DNA from: Gammaproteobacteria bacterium
GTDB lineage: Bacteria; Pseudomonadota; Gammaproteobacteria; Pseudomonadales; Azotimanducaceae
Length of the DNA stretch: 39,449 nucleotides
Reading direction: 5' to 3'
Assembly: GCA_002728675.1 (NCBI GenBank)
Contig: PBVL01000014.1
Coordinates: forward strand, 1 to 39,449
Shown here: in pieces, positions 1 through 11,586 of the stretch
Layout of the letters: every line of letters begins with the position of its first letter
Position numbering within the stretch: the stretch's first letter is position 1
Translations under genes and position numbers: made by a program
The notes under the pieces: generated by a model
The model's input: the letters and a program-made list of their open reading frames with translations, nothing else
What the model was told of the DNA's origin: nothing
Database searches by the model: none

Positions 1-1812
1 AAGATCATGCAGCGCAACTGGATCGGCCGCTCCCACGGGGTCGAACTGACGTTCCCGCGTAACGGTGCGGACGGCCTGACCGTCTACACGACGCGGCCGG
101 ACACGCTGATGGGTGTGACCTACATCGCTGTCGCTCCGCAGCATCCGCTCGCCGCGCAGGCCGCGGCAGGGAACCCGGAACTTGCGAAGTTCGTCGAGGA
201 GGTCAGCCAGGTCAAGGTTGCCGAAGAGGATATGGCGAAGATGGAAAAGCGGGGGATGCCTACCGGCCTCACGGCTCAGCATCCGCTGACGGGAGCAGAC
301 ATCCCCATCTGGGTCGGCAACTTCGTCCTGATGGAGTACGGCTCAGGCGCGGTGATGTCGGTGCCTGGCCACGACCAGCGCGACTGGGAGTTTGCGCGCA
401 AGTACGGGCTGCCGATCGTCCAGGTGATCGCACCTGCGCCAGGCAGTTCCACCAAGTGTGATCTCGAACAGGCCGCGTTTGTCGATAAAGGCGTGTGCGT
501 CAACTCGGGTGAGTTCGACGGGCTCGCGTTCGAGGCCGCATTTGACGCGTTTGCGGGCGCCCTTGGCGACAAGGGGCTGGGAGAGAAGCAGACGAACTAT
601 CGCCTGCGCGACTGGGGTGTCTCGCGCCAGCGGTATTGGGGATGCCCGATCCCCGTGATTCACTGTGAGGCCTGTGGCGCTGTGCCCGTGCCCGCAGAGG
701 ACCTGCCTGTGGTGCTCCCAACGGACGTCGAGTTCGAAGGTGTCACGTCGCCGCTGACGAAAATTCCGGAGTGGTACAACACCTCCTGTCCCGAGTGCGG
801 CGGGGCCGCTGTTCGTGAAACCGATACGTTCGATACGTTCATGGAGTCGTCCTGGTACGCCGCGCGGTTCGCGAGCAGCGACCATGCGGGCGGGATCCTC
901 GACGAGCGTGCCAAATACTGGGGCGCGGTCGATCACTACGTTGGCGGCGAAGAACACGCAATTCTCCATCTGCTGTACGCGCGCTTCTTCTACCGCGTGC
1001 TGCGTGACGAGGGTTTTGTCGAAGGGGACGAGCCGTTCACGAACCTGCTTGCGCTTGGGATGGTGCTGAAGGACGGCACCAAGATGTCCAAGTCGGCTGG
1101 CGATGCCGGTGACCCTCAGAAACTGCTCGACAAGCACGGCGCCGACGCCGTGCGCATGGCAATGATGTTCGCGGCGCCGCCGGAGCATTCGTTCGAGTGG
1201 TCCGAGCACGGCGTTGAGTCGGCGGAGCGCTGGCTGCGGACGCGGCTGTGGAACAGCGTTGCCGCACATCTTGCAGACGGCTCAGTACCCGAACTCGACG
1301 CGTCTGCGCTGAATGACGATCAGCGCGCGATCCGGCGCACGACACACGAGACGATCGCAAAGGCGACGGACGACTACGGGCGCCGGTTGACGTTCAACAC
1401 GGTCATATCGAGCGTGATGTCGCTGATGAACGAGGTCAGCCGATTCGACGATCAGTCCGACCAGGGCCGTGCGGTACGGCACGAAGCGCTGTCCGCCGCC
1501 GTGTTGCTCATGTCGCCGATCACGCCGCACATTGCCCACGCCCTGTGGCCGCGCCTGACGGGGGAGCAACTCGAAGATGCCGCCTGGCTGCGCCACGACG
1601 ACGCCGCACTCGTGCGTGACTCCGTGGAAGTTGCCGTGCAGGTCAACGGCAAACTCCGGGGGCGGGTGGAGGTCACGGTCGACGCATCGGAAGACCAGGT
1701 CGGCGACGTGGCCAAGGCGAATGAAAACGTCGCGAAGTTCCTGGAAGGCAAGCAGATCCGCAAGGTGATCCATGTCCCCAACAAGCTCATGAACTTCGTG
1801 GTCGCTGGATGA
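1..1812 (+). CDS. leuS: Leucyl-tRNA synthetase, 3' part (gene truncated by left window edge)
   Basis: Frame open from base 1 (KIMQRNWIGRSHG); editing-domain GTGAHDQRD-like GSGAVMSVPGHDQRDWEFA; KMSKS motif (DGTKMSKSAGDAGDPQ); C-terminal VQVNGKLRGRVEV. Confidence 0.97.
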   Translation, partial: KIMQRNWIGRSHGVELTFPRNGADGLTVYTTRPDTLMGVTYIAVAPQHPLAAQAAAGNPELAKFVEEVSQVKVAEEDMAKMEKRGMPTGLTAQHPLTGADIPIWVGNFVLMEYGSGAVMSVPGHDQRDWEFARKYGLPIVQVIAPAPGSSTKCDLEQAAFVDKGVCVNSGEFDGLAFEAAFDAFAGALGDKGLGEKQTNYRLRDWGVSRQRYWGCPIPVIHCEACGAVPVPAEDLPVVLPTDVEFEGVTSPLTKIPEWYNTSCPECGGAAVRETDTFDTFMESSWYAARFASSDHAGGILDERAKYWGAVDHYVGGEEHAILHLLYARFFYRVLRDEGFVEGDEPFTNLLALGMVLKDGTKMSKSAGDAGDPQKLLDKHGADAVRMAMMFAAPPEHSFEWSEHGVESAERWLRTRLWNSVAAHLADGSVPELDASALNDDQRAIRRTTHETIAKATDDYGRRLTFNTVISSVMSLMNEVSRFDDQSDQGRAVRHEALSAAVLLMSPITPHIAHALWPRLTGEQLEDAAWLRHDDAALVRDSVEVAVQVNGKLRGRVEVTVDASEDQVGDVAKANENVAKFLEGKQIRKVIHVPNKLMNFVVAG

Positions 1813-2321
1813 TTCGAGGCGGTCGGCGAGTGCACATCGCGGTTGGCCTGCTGGTCGCGACACTGCTGGTGTCGGGTTGCGGGTTCCAGTTGCGGGGCCT
1901 CGCGACCGAGAGTTCGCTTGCGACGGTCTCGCTGTCTGTCGCCGATGCCTACGGGCCCTTCGATGCCGCCCTGCGCGAGGTGCTGGGCGAGTCGGACGTG
2001 CAGGTCGTGGCACCGGGCGCCGCGCCGTACCATGTCGAACTCAGCGGCGAGCGCAACACCCGACGGGCCCTTAGTTCCTCGAGCCGCGTTCAGGTGGCGG
2101 AATACGAGCTCAACCTCCAAATCACGCTCAGCCTGTTCGATGCGTCAGGCAACCCGCTCGACGGGCCGGTGATTCTCCGGCTCGCGCGGACGTTTGCTTT
2201 CGACCCGGGCAGTCTGCAGGCGACCAACGAGGAAGAGGAGCGCGTACGCGGCGAAATGCGGCGCGAACTTGCTTCCCGTATTCTGCGGCGAGTGGAAACG
2301 CGTGCGCGGCAGGCTGGCTGA
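1809..2321 (+). CDS. lptE: LPS-assembly lipoprotein LptE
   Basis: Lipobox LLVSGCGFQLRG, LptE-like length, ATGA overlap with leuS and conserved leuS-lptE-holA order. Confidence 0.92.
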   Translation: MIRGGRRVHIAVGLLVATLLVSGCGFQLRGLATESSLATVSLSVADAYGPFDAALREVLGESDVQVVAPGAAPYHVELSGERNTRRALSSSSRVQVAEYELNLQITLSLFDASGNPLDGPVILRLARTFAFDPGSLQATNEEEERVRGEMRRELASRILRRVETRARQAG

Positions 2322-2353
2322 ACCCCTGCGCGCATGCAGGCAAGGCGAGAGAC

Positions 2354-3406
2354 ATGCGCGTATATCCTGAAAAGCTCCAGGCTGATCTCGAAAAGCGGAT
2401 AGCGCCCCTCTATGTCGTCAGCGGCGATGAACCGCTCCTGGTGCAGGAGACGACCGATCGCATCCGCGCGCACCTCCGCGACAACGGTTTCACCGAACGC
2501 GAAGTGTTCCACGCCGAGGGTCGGGGCTTCGACTGGGATCCGCTGCTGTTCAGCGTTGGCAGCATGTCCCTGTTTGGTGACCGCAAGCTGCTGGACGTGC
2601 GCCTGCCGACCGGGAAGCCGGGAGACAAGGGTGGCAAGGCGCTCACGTCGCTTGCCGGCCAATTGTCCGCTGACACCGTGATGCTCCTGACGACTCCGAG
2701 GCTCGACGGCTCGACGACGCGGACCAAGTGGTACAAGGCCCTCGACGGGGCCGGTGTGGTCGTGCAGATCTGGCCGCTCGAGCGCAAGGACTTTCCCGGA
2801 TGGCTGAACAGCCGCCTGCGCGCGTCTGGCCTGCAGGCTGATCAGGACGCGGTCGAGCTCCTCGCCGAACGTCTGGAAGGCAATCTGCTGGCGGCCGTCC
2901 AGGAGATCGAGCGGTTGCGCCTCACGCAGGGTGATGGACATGTCGATGCCGAGACCGTCCTGGGGGGCGTGTCAGACAGTTCGAGATTCGACGTGTTCAG
3001 ACTGATTGACGCCGCGCTCGAGGGTGATGTGGCGCGCTCCCTGCGGATCGTCCGGGGACTGCGACAGGAAGGGGCTGAGATCCTCGCGTTGACGGGGATG
3101 CTCGCACGGGAGGTGCGTTCACTCGCGGCGATGTCGATCGAGCGGTCGAACGGTGCGAGTCCTGCCAGCCTGATGAAGAAGTACCGGGTGTTTCCCAAGC
3201 GGCAGGGCATCATGACGCGTGCCCTTGGCCGTCACACCGCGGAATCGGCGCAGGCGCTGGCCGAGCGCTTGTACCACATCGACAGCCGGGTCAAAGGTCT
3301 TGCCGTCGGCGACCCGTGGACGGAACTCGAAGGGCTGGTCGTCGAGCTTGGCGGCCTCGATCTAGGGCTCGCCGAGCCCGTGCCGGTCATTCGTCGCGAC
3401 GTCTGA
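2354..3406 (+). CDS. holA: DNA polymerase III subunit delta
   Basis: PLYVVSGDEPLLVQETTDRIR N-terminus, overall HolA length and leuS-lptE-holA synteny. Confidence 0.95.
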   Translation: MRVYPEKLQADLEKRIAPLYVVSGDEPLLVQETTDRIRAHLRDNGFTEREVFHAEGRGFDWDPLLFSVGSMSLFGDRKLLDVRLPTGKPGDKGGKALTSLAGQLSADTVMLLTTPRLDGSTTRTKWYKALDGAGVVVQIWPLERKDFPGWLNSRLRASGLQADQDAVELLAERLEGNLLAAVQEIERLRLTQGDGHVDAETVLGGVSDSSRFDVFRLIDAALEGDVARSLRIVRGLRQEGAEILALTGMLAREVRSLAAMSIERSNGASPASLMKKYRVFPKRQGIMTRALGRHTAESAQALAERLYHIDSRVKGLAVGDPWTELEGLVVELGGLDLGLAEPVPVIRRDV

Positions 3407-3661
3407 TTGCAGGGCGTCCCGCGCTCGCCGCACACCGTCCTCTACATGGAAATCGGGAGGATTACCCGCTATATTGGCGCGTCCGCCGGGCAGCGTCGCA
3501 CCCGTCGGACCTCGATTACCTCTCCATGCGCCGGCCGGACGCACCGCCGTTGGGTGGTTATTGATCGAAGTTCAGGTCCTGGCGTGCCTTCCGCGTGAAA
3601 GCGCTGCCGTGACGTCCGCGACACATTCAATGACAACGAGCGACATCAAGCAGGTTGTGAC

Positions 3662-4642
3662 ATGGCAGATGCAGCAGGGGCCCTCGACGGCTCCGGGATC
3701 CCCGACACCACAGTAGACGTGCGCGAGGTGTTTGGCCTCGATCGCGACATGACCGTACCCGCGTTCTCGGAAGCTTCTGAGCACGTGCCGGCCATCGATG
3801 ACAGCTATCTCTTCAATGAAGAGACGACGCTGGCCATCCTGGCGGGCTATGCACACAACCGGCGAGTCATGATTCAGGGCTATCACGGTACGGGCAAGTC
3901 GACCCACGTCGAGCAGGTCGCCGCGCGCCTCAACTGGCCCTGCATCCGGATCAACCTCGACAGCAATGTCAGCCGGATCGACCTGGTTGGCAAGGACGCG
4001 ATCGTCCTGAAGGACGGTCAGCAGGTCACCGAGTTCAAGGAAGGCCTGCTGCCGTGGGCACTGCAGCGCGCGTGCTCACTCGTATTCGACGAGTACGATG
4101 CCGGCCGGCCGGACGTCATGTTCGTGATTCAGCGTGTCCTCGAGGTGGAAGGCAAGCTGACCCTGCTCGACCAGAGCAAGGTAATCCAGCCACATCCGTC
4201 GTTCCGCCTGTTTGCCACAACCAACACGGTTGGTCTCGGCGACCCGACCGGTCTGTACCACGGTACGCAGCAGATCAACCAGGGGCAGATGGACCGCTGG
4301 AACGTCGTGACGACACTCAACTATCTCCCGCACGAGAATGAAGTGGCGATCGTGCAGGCGAAGGTGCCGGACGTTGCGAAGAAGACCATTGCCAACATGG
4401 TGTCGGTTGCGAAACTGACCCGACAGGGATTCATCAACGGTGACATTTCGATTGTCATGTCTCCGCGGACCGTGATCATGTGGGCTGAGAACGCCCGCAT
4501 CTTCGACGACTTCGGCTTTGCATTCCGGATGACGTTCCTGAACAAGTGTGATGAGACAGAACGAGCGATCGTCGCGGAGTACTACCAGCGTTGCATGGGC
4601 GAAGAGTTGCCCGAATCCAGCGCCAATGTGGTGCTCGCCTAA
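3662..4642 (+). CDS. cobS: CobS-like AAA+ ATPase (aerobic cobaltochelatase subunit family, MoxR class)
   Basis: Walker [10 protein letters not shown], Walker [40 protein letters not shown] sensor/arginine region typical of CobS; followed by CobT. Confidence 0.92.
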   Translation: MADAAGALDGSGIPDTTVDVREVFGLDRDMTVPAFSEASEHVPAIDDSYLFNEETTLAILAGYAHNRRVMIQGYHGTGKSTHVEQVAARLNWPCIRINLDSNVSRIDLVGKDAIVLKDGQQVTEFKEGLLPWALQRACSLVFDEYDAGRPDVMFVIQRVLEVEGKLTLLDQSKVIQPHPSFRLFATTNTVGLGDPTGLYHGTQQINQGQMDRWNVVTTLNYLPHENEVAIVQAKVPDVAKKTIANMVSVAKLTRQGFINGDISIVMSPRTVIMWAENARIFDDFGFAFRMTFLNKCDETERAIVAEYYQRCMGEELPESSANVVLA

Positions 4643-4666
4643 CCTCTAACCTGAAGGGGGTGGATC

Positions 4667-6517
4667 GTGTCCCAATACGACGATCCGACTGAAGTATTCA
4701 AACAGGCGGTGACGTCCACGATGCGGGCGATCTCCGGCGACGATGAACTGCAGGTGACCTTCGGTCGCGGCAAGCCCTATTTGCAGGGCAATCGCGCGCG
4801 GGTTCCGCTACCTGAGTCCGGTGTGGACGAAGAGGGTCTGGCGGCTCTGCGTGGAACGACCGATCAGTTTGCGCTGTCGGTTCGATATCACGACGAAGGA
4901 TTCCACCGGCGTCACCGGCCCCGGTCGGGAATCGCGCAGGACGTCTTCGACCGCGTAGAGGAAGCGCGCCTCGCGTGTATCGGCTCCTACCTCATGAAGG
5001 GGGTTGGCGACAATCTGAACGCCGCGCTCGAGCAGCACTGTCAGAACCATCGCTACCAGGATCTGACGGATCCGAGTCAAGCGCCCCTTGGTGAGGCCGT
5101 GGGGTTCATGGTGCGCGAAAAGGTCACCGGCGAACCGGTTCCCGACAGTGCAAAAGTCGTACTGGATCTTTGGCGGGACTACATCGAGGAGCGCGTGGGT
5201 AACACCCTCGACGGTCTCGAAGACCTGATGTACGACCAGGAGCAGTTCAGCGGCGCGATCCACGACATGATTTCCTCGCTTGGCCTCACGGATGAGTGGG
5301 GCCAGGAGTCCGACGACGCCGAGAACGAAGACGCCGAGGAGGACGAAGAGGAGTTCGACCCGGAAGCGGGTGAACAGGGTCCTGATGACGAGATGGCGGG
5401 CGACGCCGATCTCACCGATGCAATTGAGGGCGAAGTCCCCGTCGATATGGACTCCATGGAGCTGACTGAGGCCGAGGGTGAGGAGGACGAGGCGGGCTCA
5501 CCTCCGGACGCGTTCGGCGAGAAGAGCTGGGAGCGTCCGCGAGAATCTGACTACAAAGCGTTCACGACCCAGTTCGATGAGATCGTCTACGCCCACGAGT
5601 TGTGTGAGCCTCAGGAACTCGAGCGGCTGCGCGGCGTGCTCGACAAACACCTCCAGAACTCGCAGATCGTCATCTCTAAGCTGGCCAATCGTCTGCAGCG
5701 CAAACTGATGGCACAGCAGAACCGCACCTGGGAGTTTGACCTCGAGGAGGGCATGCTCGACACGTCGCGCCTGCCCAACATCATCATCGACCCGTTCCAC
5801 GCGCTCGCGTTCAAGCAGGAACAGGACATGAAGTTCCGCGACACGGTGGTCTCGCTGCTGATCGACAGCTCAGGCTCGATGCGCGGTCGTTCGATCACAA
5901 TTGCAGCCATGTGTGCGGACATCCTGGGCCGCACGCTGGAGCGCTGTGCGGTGAAGGTCGAGATTCTCGGATTCACGACGCGCGCATGGCGTGGCGGCGA
6001 GTCCCGAGAGCTCTGGCTGCAGCAGGCGAAGCCGGCTCAACCGGGCCGTCTGAACGACCTGCGTCACATCGTCTACAAGGCGGCTGATGAGCCCTGGCGG
6101 CGGTCTCGGCGCAATCTTGGGCTGATGATGCGTGAGGAACTCCTGAAGGAGAACATTGACGGCGAAGCGCTGCTTTGGGCGCACAACCGGATCGCCACGC
6201 GGCCCGAGGATCGCCGGGTCCTGATGGTGATCTCGGATGGTCTGCCGGTCGACAACAGCACCCTGCTCGTCAATCCCAGCAACTATCTCGAACAGCACCT
6301 GAAGTACGCGATTGATCAGATCGAGAACAAGTCGGACGTGGAACTGGTGGCGATTGGCATTGGCCATGACGTCACGCACCACTATCGTCGCGCAGTGACG
6401 ATCACCGACGCGGAACAATTGGGTGACGCGATGACCGAGCAATTGGTCGACCTGTTCGACGAGGACGCGAACAAGGGGCTTTCGACCTCGCGTCGGCCGC
6501 TGCGCAAATCCGCCTGA
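4667..6517 (+). CDS. cobT: CobT-like VWA protein (aerobic cobaltochelatase subunit family)
   Basis: GTG start after GAAGGGGG; acidic linker ([17 protein letters not shown]...); [20 protein letters not shown]-terminal [26 protein letters not shown] typical of CobT. Confidence 0.92.
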   Translation: MSQYDDPTEVFKQAVTSTMRAISGDDELQVTFGRGKPYLQGNRARVPLPESGVDEEGLAALRGTTDQFALSVRYHDEGFHRRHRPRSGIAQDVFDRVEEARLACIGSYLMKGVGDNLNAALEQHCQNHRYQDLTDPSQAPLGEAVGFMVREKVTGEPVPDSAKVVLDLWRDYIEERVGNTLDGLEDLMYDQEQFSGAIHDMISSLGLTDEWGQESDDAENEDAEEDEEEFDPEAGEQGPDDEMAGDADLTDAIEGEVPVDMDSMELTEAEGEEDEAGSPPDAFGEKSWERPRESDYKAFTTQFDEIVYAHELCEPQELERLRGVLDKHLQNSQIVISKLANRLQRKLMAQQNRTWEFDLEEGMLDTSRLPNIIIDPFHALAFKQEQDMKFRDTVVSLLIDSSGSMRGRSITIAAMCADILGRTLERCAVKVEILGFTTRAWRGGESRELWLQQAKPAQPGRLNDLRHIVYKAADEPWRRSRRNLGLMMREELLKENIDGEALLWAHNRIATRPEDRRVLMVISDGLPVDNSTLLVNPSNYLEQHLKYAIDQIENKSDVELVAIGIGHDVTHHYRRAVTITDAEQLGDAMTEQLVDLFDEDANKGLSTSRRPLRKSA

Positions 6518-6535
6518 GTCAGGACGATCGGACGA

Positions 6536-7093
6536 ATGCTGGATGAGTCGCGGCAGGCCCTCAGTGCGCTGATCGAGCAATACGCGGGTCAGCATCCTGA
6601 AGAGGCGGTGACCTGCGAGCGGCTGCTGCAGTTTGTGCGGTCCCATCCGGACTGTTTCAGTCGAAGCTGTGTCCCCGGTCACGTGACGAGCTCGGCATGG
6701 CTCTTTGATACCACCGGTAAACGTGTCCTCCTCACACACCACAAGAAGCTGGACATCTGGGTACAGCTGGGCGGTCACATGGAGGGCGAGGCGCGCGTGC
6801 TCGACTCGGCCCTGCGTGAAGCCCGCGAGGAATCGGGGATCGACGGGATTCGTGTCTGTTCCGAGGCGCTGTTCGACATAGACATCCACGAGATTCCCGC
6901 GCGCGGCGAGGACCCGGCTCATCTTCACTACGACTGCAGGTTTGCGCTGCAGACGGAGATCACCGACGCGTTCGAGCTCACCGACGAGTCGCACGAGCTT
7001 CGCTGGGTCGCCGTGCACAAGGTGCGCGGCCTGACCGATGAGGAGTCCGTACTCCGGATGGTCCGCAAGAGTCCCGGCGTCGCACTGGCCTGA
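6536..7093 (+). CDS. Nudix hydrolase
   Basis: Nudix box GGHMEGEARVLDSALREAREESGI (GX5EX7REUXEEXGU). Confidence 0.9.
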   Translation: MLDESRQALSALIEQYAGQHPEEAVTCERLLQFVRSHPDCFSRSCVPGHVTSSAWLFDTTGKRVLLTHHKKLDIWVQLGGHMEGEARVLDSALREAREESGIDGIRVCSEALFDIDIHEIPARGEDPAHLHYDCRFALQTEITDAFELTDESHELRWVAVHKVRGLTDEESVLRMVRKSPGVALA

Positions 7094-7206
7094 AGGCTCA
7101 CCGAAAGGGACGTGCGCATCTCTGACCGAAAGGGGAGGCTGCAACACCCCGAACGGCCGGGAACACGTCGGTCCGGCAGGACCAATCGCCCTTCGACCAT
7201 CGGGAG

Positions 7207-7231
7207 CGCCGGGCAGGCGGTGTGCCTGGCG
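7207..7231. other. Inverted repeat between convergent nudix and sulfatase genes
   Basis: CGCCGGGCA-GGCGGTG-TGCCTGGCG: 9-bp stem with one G-T pair, 7-nt loop, no U-tract. Confidence 0.4.
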
Positions 7232-7253
7232 GGTTGATCGGCTCGGCCTGCAG

Positions 7254-8706
7254 CTAGTTGAGGCTGCCGGATTGCTTCACGTAGTCCCGGTAGCGCGCGA
7301 ACGCGGTCTGATCGGTGAGGGCGTCGAACGGTTCCATCCAACGGTCGAGCAGCTCGGTGGCGAGGCGCGTATCGAACACCCGGTTTTCCCGCTCATCCGG
7401 ATCCGCCTCGAGGTCGAACAACTGGTGCGGGCGCTTGTCGACCGTCCCGAAGACCAGCTTGTGGTGCCGCGTGCGCAACATGGTCTGTCCGAAGAGATCC
7501 GAGACGATGGCCTCTTTCCCGGTGCTGTCGGACGTAAGATGCTCACACAGTGAACAACCCATTGCGGAGTCGAGCGGCTCCGCCCCCGCTATGTCACGAA
7601 GGGTCGCCGGAACGTCGATCAGTTCGACAAGCGCGTTGCTCACCCGGCCCGTGATCCCACCGGGTGGGCGCAGGATGCAGGGTACAGTCACTGACTGGCG
7701 ATAGAAAACGGTCTTGCCCCAGAGCGCGTGGTCTCCCAGCATCTCGCCGTGATCGAAGATGAAGACGATCCAGGTGTTCGAAAGCCAGTCGCGGCGCCTG
7801 AGCACGGCGAGGATTTCGCCAATCCAGTCGTCGATCAGCGAGACGTTGCCGAGATACGCGGCCCGCCAGCGTTGGCGCTCACTGATCGTGGCGGCGCCAA
7901 TGGTGCGATTCCGTCGGAGCAGGGCGCGGATACGCCCCGGGACCGGATCATCAGGCGGTTCGGGGATCCCGGGGTCCAGTTCGTGCGCGTCGTATCGGGC
8001 GCGGTGTATGCGAGCGGGCCGTCAAACGGGTCGTGAGGGCCGGTGAATTGTGCCTGCAGGTAGAATGGCTGCTCGCCGTCGTGGCGCTCAAGCCAGCGCA
8101 CGACATTGCTGCCAATGAAGCTGTCGATGTCTTCGCCCTCGGGGACGGGCGACGGGCGCTGATCCCATGGGCGCACCTCACCTGAACGCATCTGGTCGAC
8201 CCACTCCTGGATGTAGGCCTGGTGTTCGGCGAGCCAACCGCGCGACTCCAGATAGTCCGTGTAGCTGCAGCCGGCGTGGCGCGTGCCGATCGGATCGTTG
8301 ACCTCCATGCGCTCGTCAAACCCCACGCCGCGAGGTTGGCGTCGCCGTCCCGGGTGTGGGTGCCGGCCGCCGTTGCGGGACCATCCCGGTACAGGTGACA
8401 CTTGCCGATGACCGCCGTCGTGTAACCCTGGTCGCGCACATCCCGCACATGACTTGGCCCTGCCGGGTTGGCGCCTGCGGCGTTGCTCCATACGCCGTGC
8501 TGACGCGGCAGCAGCCCGGTGGCGACGGACGCGCGGGCAGGAACACAGAGCGGAGCGTTCGAAACGCACTGAGTGAACAGGATGCCTTCGGCAGCGATCG
8601 CGTCAAGGTGAGGGGTCAGTGCCTGGCTACCGGGGTAGGCGCCGATCGCGTCGGCCCGTTGCTGGTCCGTCGCGATCACGAGGATGTTGGTGCGGGTCCC
8701 ACTCAT
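7254..8706 (-). pseudogene. Type I sulfatase/arylsulfatase broken by two frameshifts (or sequencing errors)
   Basis: Three ORFs in three minus frames join into one sulfatase: NILVIATDQQRADAIGAY...CVPARASVATG, then GFDERMEVNDPIGTRHAG...FYLQAQFTGPHDPFDGPLAYTAPDTT, then AHELDPGIPEPP...DHGEMLGDHALWGKTVFYRQSVTVPCILRPPG; breaks near 8320-8330 and 7985-8000. Confidence 0.85.
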
Positions 8707-9741
8707 CTGACGCGACGCGCGTGGTCAACCTCCGCCCGGATGGTCGTCGTGATGCGCGCGGCGTCGAAAGGCTTCGGTACGAACGGTACGGCCCGGAGGC
8801 GTGGATCGTTGGGTTCGCTGTATCCGCTCATCACGATGACGGGCAGCTCAGGCTGACGCCGGTTGATCTCAATGTACGCAGTTGCGCCATCCATCCTGGG
8901 CATGGAGCGATCGAGCAGCACGCAGTCGAATCGCGCGGACTCGATCTGAGCAATCGCGTCGACGCCGTCTTCGACTTTGACCACATCGGGGCCGGTTGCC
9001 CTCAGTATCGATGCGACTGTGGTCAGCACGATCGGATCGTCATCGGCAACCAGCACGTGCAGGCCTTTCGGCGAAGGATCGAGCAGGGACAACTGCCGAT
9101 GAGCAACCGCAATCGCGTCCCCGTCGCCGACCGGAAACAGGACCCTGATTTCCGTGCCGGCTTTGGGCTGCGAGTTCAACGCGATGCGACCGTCCAGTCT
9201 GCGAGCGATGCCCAGCGTCGCGGCAAGACCCAGGCCGCGTCCACCGGACTTCGTCGAGAAGAATGGGTCGAAGATCCTGGCAAGATGTGGCGTTTCGATA
9301 CCGACACCGTAACTTGGCATCCTGATTGGGGGCGGACAAGTCCCGCAGGACGAACATCATGACGCGCTCGCCGGCAAGAGGGAACGGTTGAATGAGGCAC
9401 TGCGTGACGAACAGGGTGCCGTCGGACCGGCGCACTTCGCGCGTGAACCAGTGCCCGCCTTCCTTGGCCGCAATCTCCGCGCGTGCTCGGCGCGTGCGAG
9501 TGCCTGCCACGGCTGGTATGTGGGCAGGAAGGTGCGGGCGGTAGTTGACGTCCTCGAGTCGCTGCGCCGGTGTCGTGCGCACCATGCGCTGCAGAGGCGC
9601 ATTGAGATAGACGGTCCTGTTTTCGTAGGGATCAGAGAGCAGGACGCCGTAGGGCAATGCGTCGAGTACGTGTCGGTAGGTGTCCGGTGACACGCGCTCC
9701 CCCGATCTGTGAGCGTCCTTGCAGACAGCGGCATCCCGCAT
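8703..9741 (-). pseudogene. PAS-containing hybrid histidine kinase/response receiver with HisKA and N-box region missing
   Basis: N-part PAS (YRHVLDALPYGVLLSDPYENRTVYLNAPLQRM...FVLRDLSAPNQDAKLR) joins out of frame to G1/F/G2 boxes (GVGIETPHLARIFDPFFSTKSGGRGLGLAATLGIARRLDGRI) plus REC domain (VLVADDDPIVLTTVASILRATG...VLLDRSMPRMDG...VIVMSGYSE). Confidence 0.8.
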
Positions 9742-9774
9742 GGAGTCTTGCGGTGTGCCGATATTAGTGCCTCA

Positions 9775-10554
9775 TCAGCGCCCCTGCCAATGGGGGTCGC
9801 GCTTCTCTGCGAAAGCTCGCGGACCTTCTGTCGCGTCGTCCGAGGCCTGGTGTCGTGAGAATGCCGGGTAGTCCGACTGATTGATCATCGCGGCGGCCAG
9901 ACTGGGTTCGTCGAGACCGCGCATGACCGCTTCCTTCGAGGCCGCAATCGCCAGCGGGGCGCAGCGCAGGATTCGCGTGCACCACGTGTCGACTGCCCCG
10001 TCGAGCGCCTCGGGCGCGACCACTTCGTTGACGAACCCCAGGCGGAAGCCCTCGGTTGCCGGAATCCTCTCGGCGGTCAGGATCAGACCCATCGCCTGCT
10101 TTTGACCAACCTGACGGGCGAGACGATGCAGGCCGCCGCCGAGTGCCACTGACCCGACGAGCGGTTCCGGCAGCCCGAACGCGGACCGCTCGGTTGCAAT
10201 GATCAGGTCGCAGGCAAGGGCAATCTCGAAGCCGCCGCCGAGCGCGTAGCCGTCGACCGCGGCGATGACCGGTTTAGCCAGATCGAATCGTTCGATCAGC
10301 CCGGCGTAGCCATGTTTCGGGTACGGCACCCGTCCCGTTGTGGCGATCGCCTTGAGGTCGCTACCTGCGCAGAATGCCCGACCGGCCCCCCGGATCACGG
10401 CGAGAAACGCGTTGTCGTCCGCCGCGAACGTGTTGAACGCGTCTTCGAGTTCTGCGTGCATTGGCGGGTTGATCGCGTTGAGCGATTCAGGCCGGTTCAG
10501 CGTGATGGTCGTGCGATGGTCGTCCTGCTGGACCTGGATGAACTGGTAGGGCAT
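9775..10554 (-). CDS. Enoyl-CoA hydratase/isomerase family protein
   Basis: Crotonase fold motifs: TTITLNRPESLNAINPPM, IRGAGRAFCAGSDLKAI, KPVIAAVDGYALGGGFEIALACDLIIA; start set at MPYQFIQVQQ. Confidence 0.93.
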   Translation of the reverse strand: MPYQFIQVQQDDHRTTITLNRPESLNAINPPMHAELEDAFNTFAADDNAFLAVIRGAGRAFCAGSDLKAIATTGRVPYPKHGYAGLIERFDLAKPVIAAVDGYALGGGFEIALACDLIIATERSAFGLPEPLVGSVALGGGLHRLARQVGQKQAMGLILTAERIPATEGFRLGFVNEVVAPEALDGAVDTWCTRILRCAPLAIAASKEAVMRGLDEPSLAAAMINQSDYPAFSRHQASDDATEGPRAFAEKRDPHWQGR

Positions 10555-10635
10555 TCGTCGTGTCTCGTCTGCGCGGTGGCGTCCCTGCGCCCGCAGGGCT
10601 GGCAAACATACCACCTCGCAAGGGCGTGGGTCGCT

Positions 10636-11585
<950 letters not shown>

Positions 11586-11586
<1 letters not shown>

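Noticed and set aside
343-1269. Long minus-strand ORF (308 aa) antisense to leuS
   Set aside because: High-GC shadow ORF; the plus strand is clearly leuS and the antisense translation has no family signature.
7094-7140. Short direct repeat ACCGAAAGGG / ACCGAAAGGGG downstream of nudix
   Set aside because: Only two short copies; no recognised function and likely chance.
5870-7147. 425-aa minus-strand ORF antisense to cobT and nudix
   Set aside because: Shadow ORF of two well-supported plus-strand genes.
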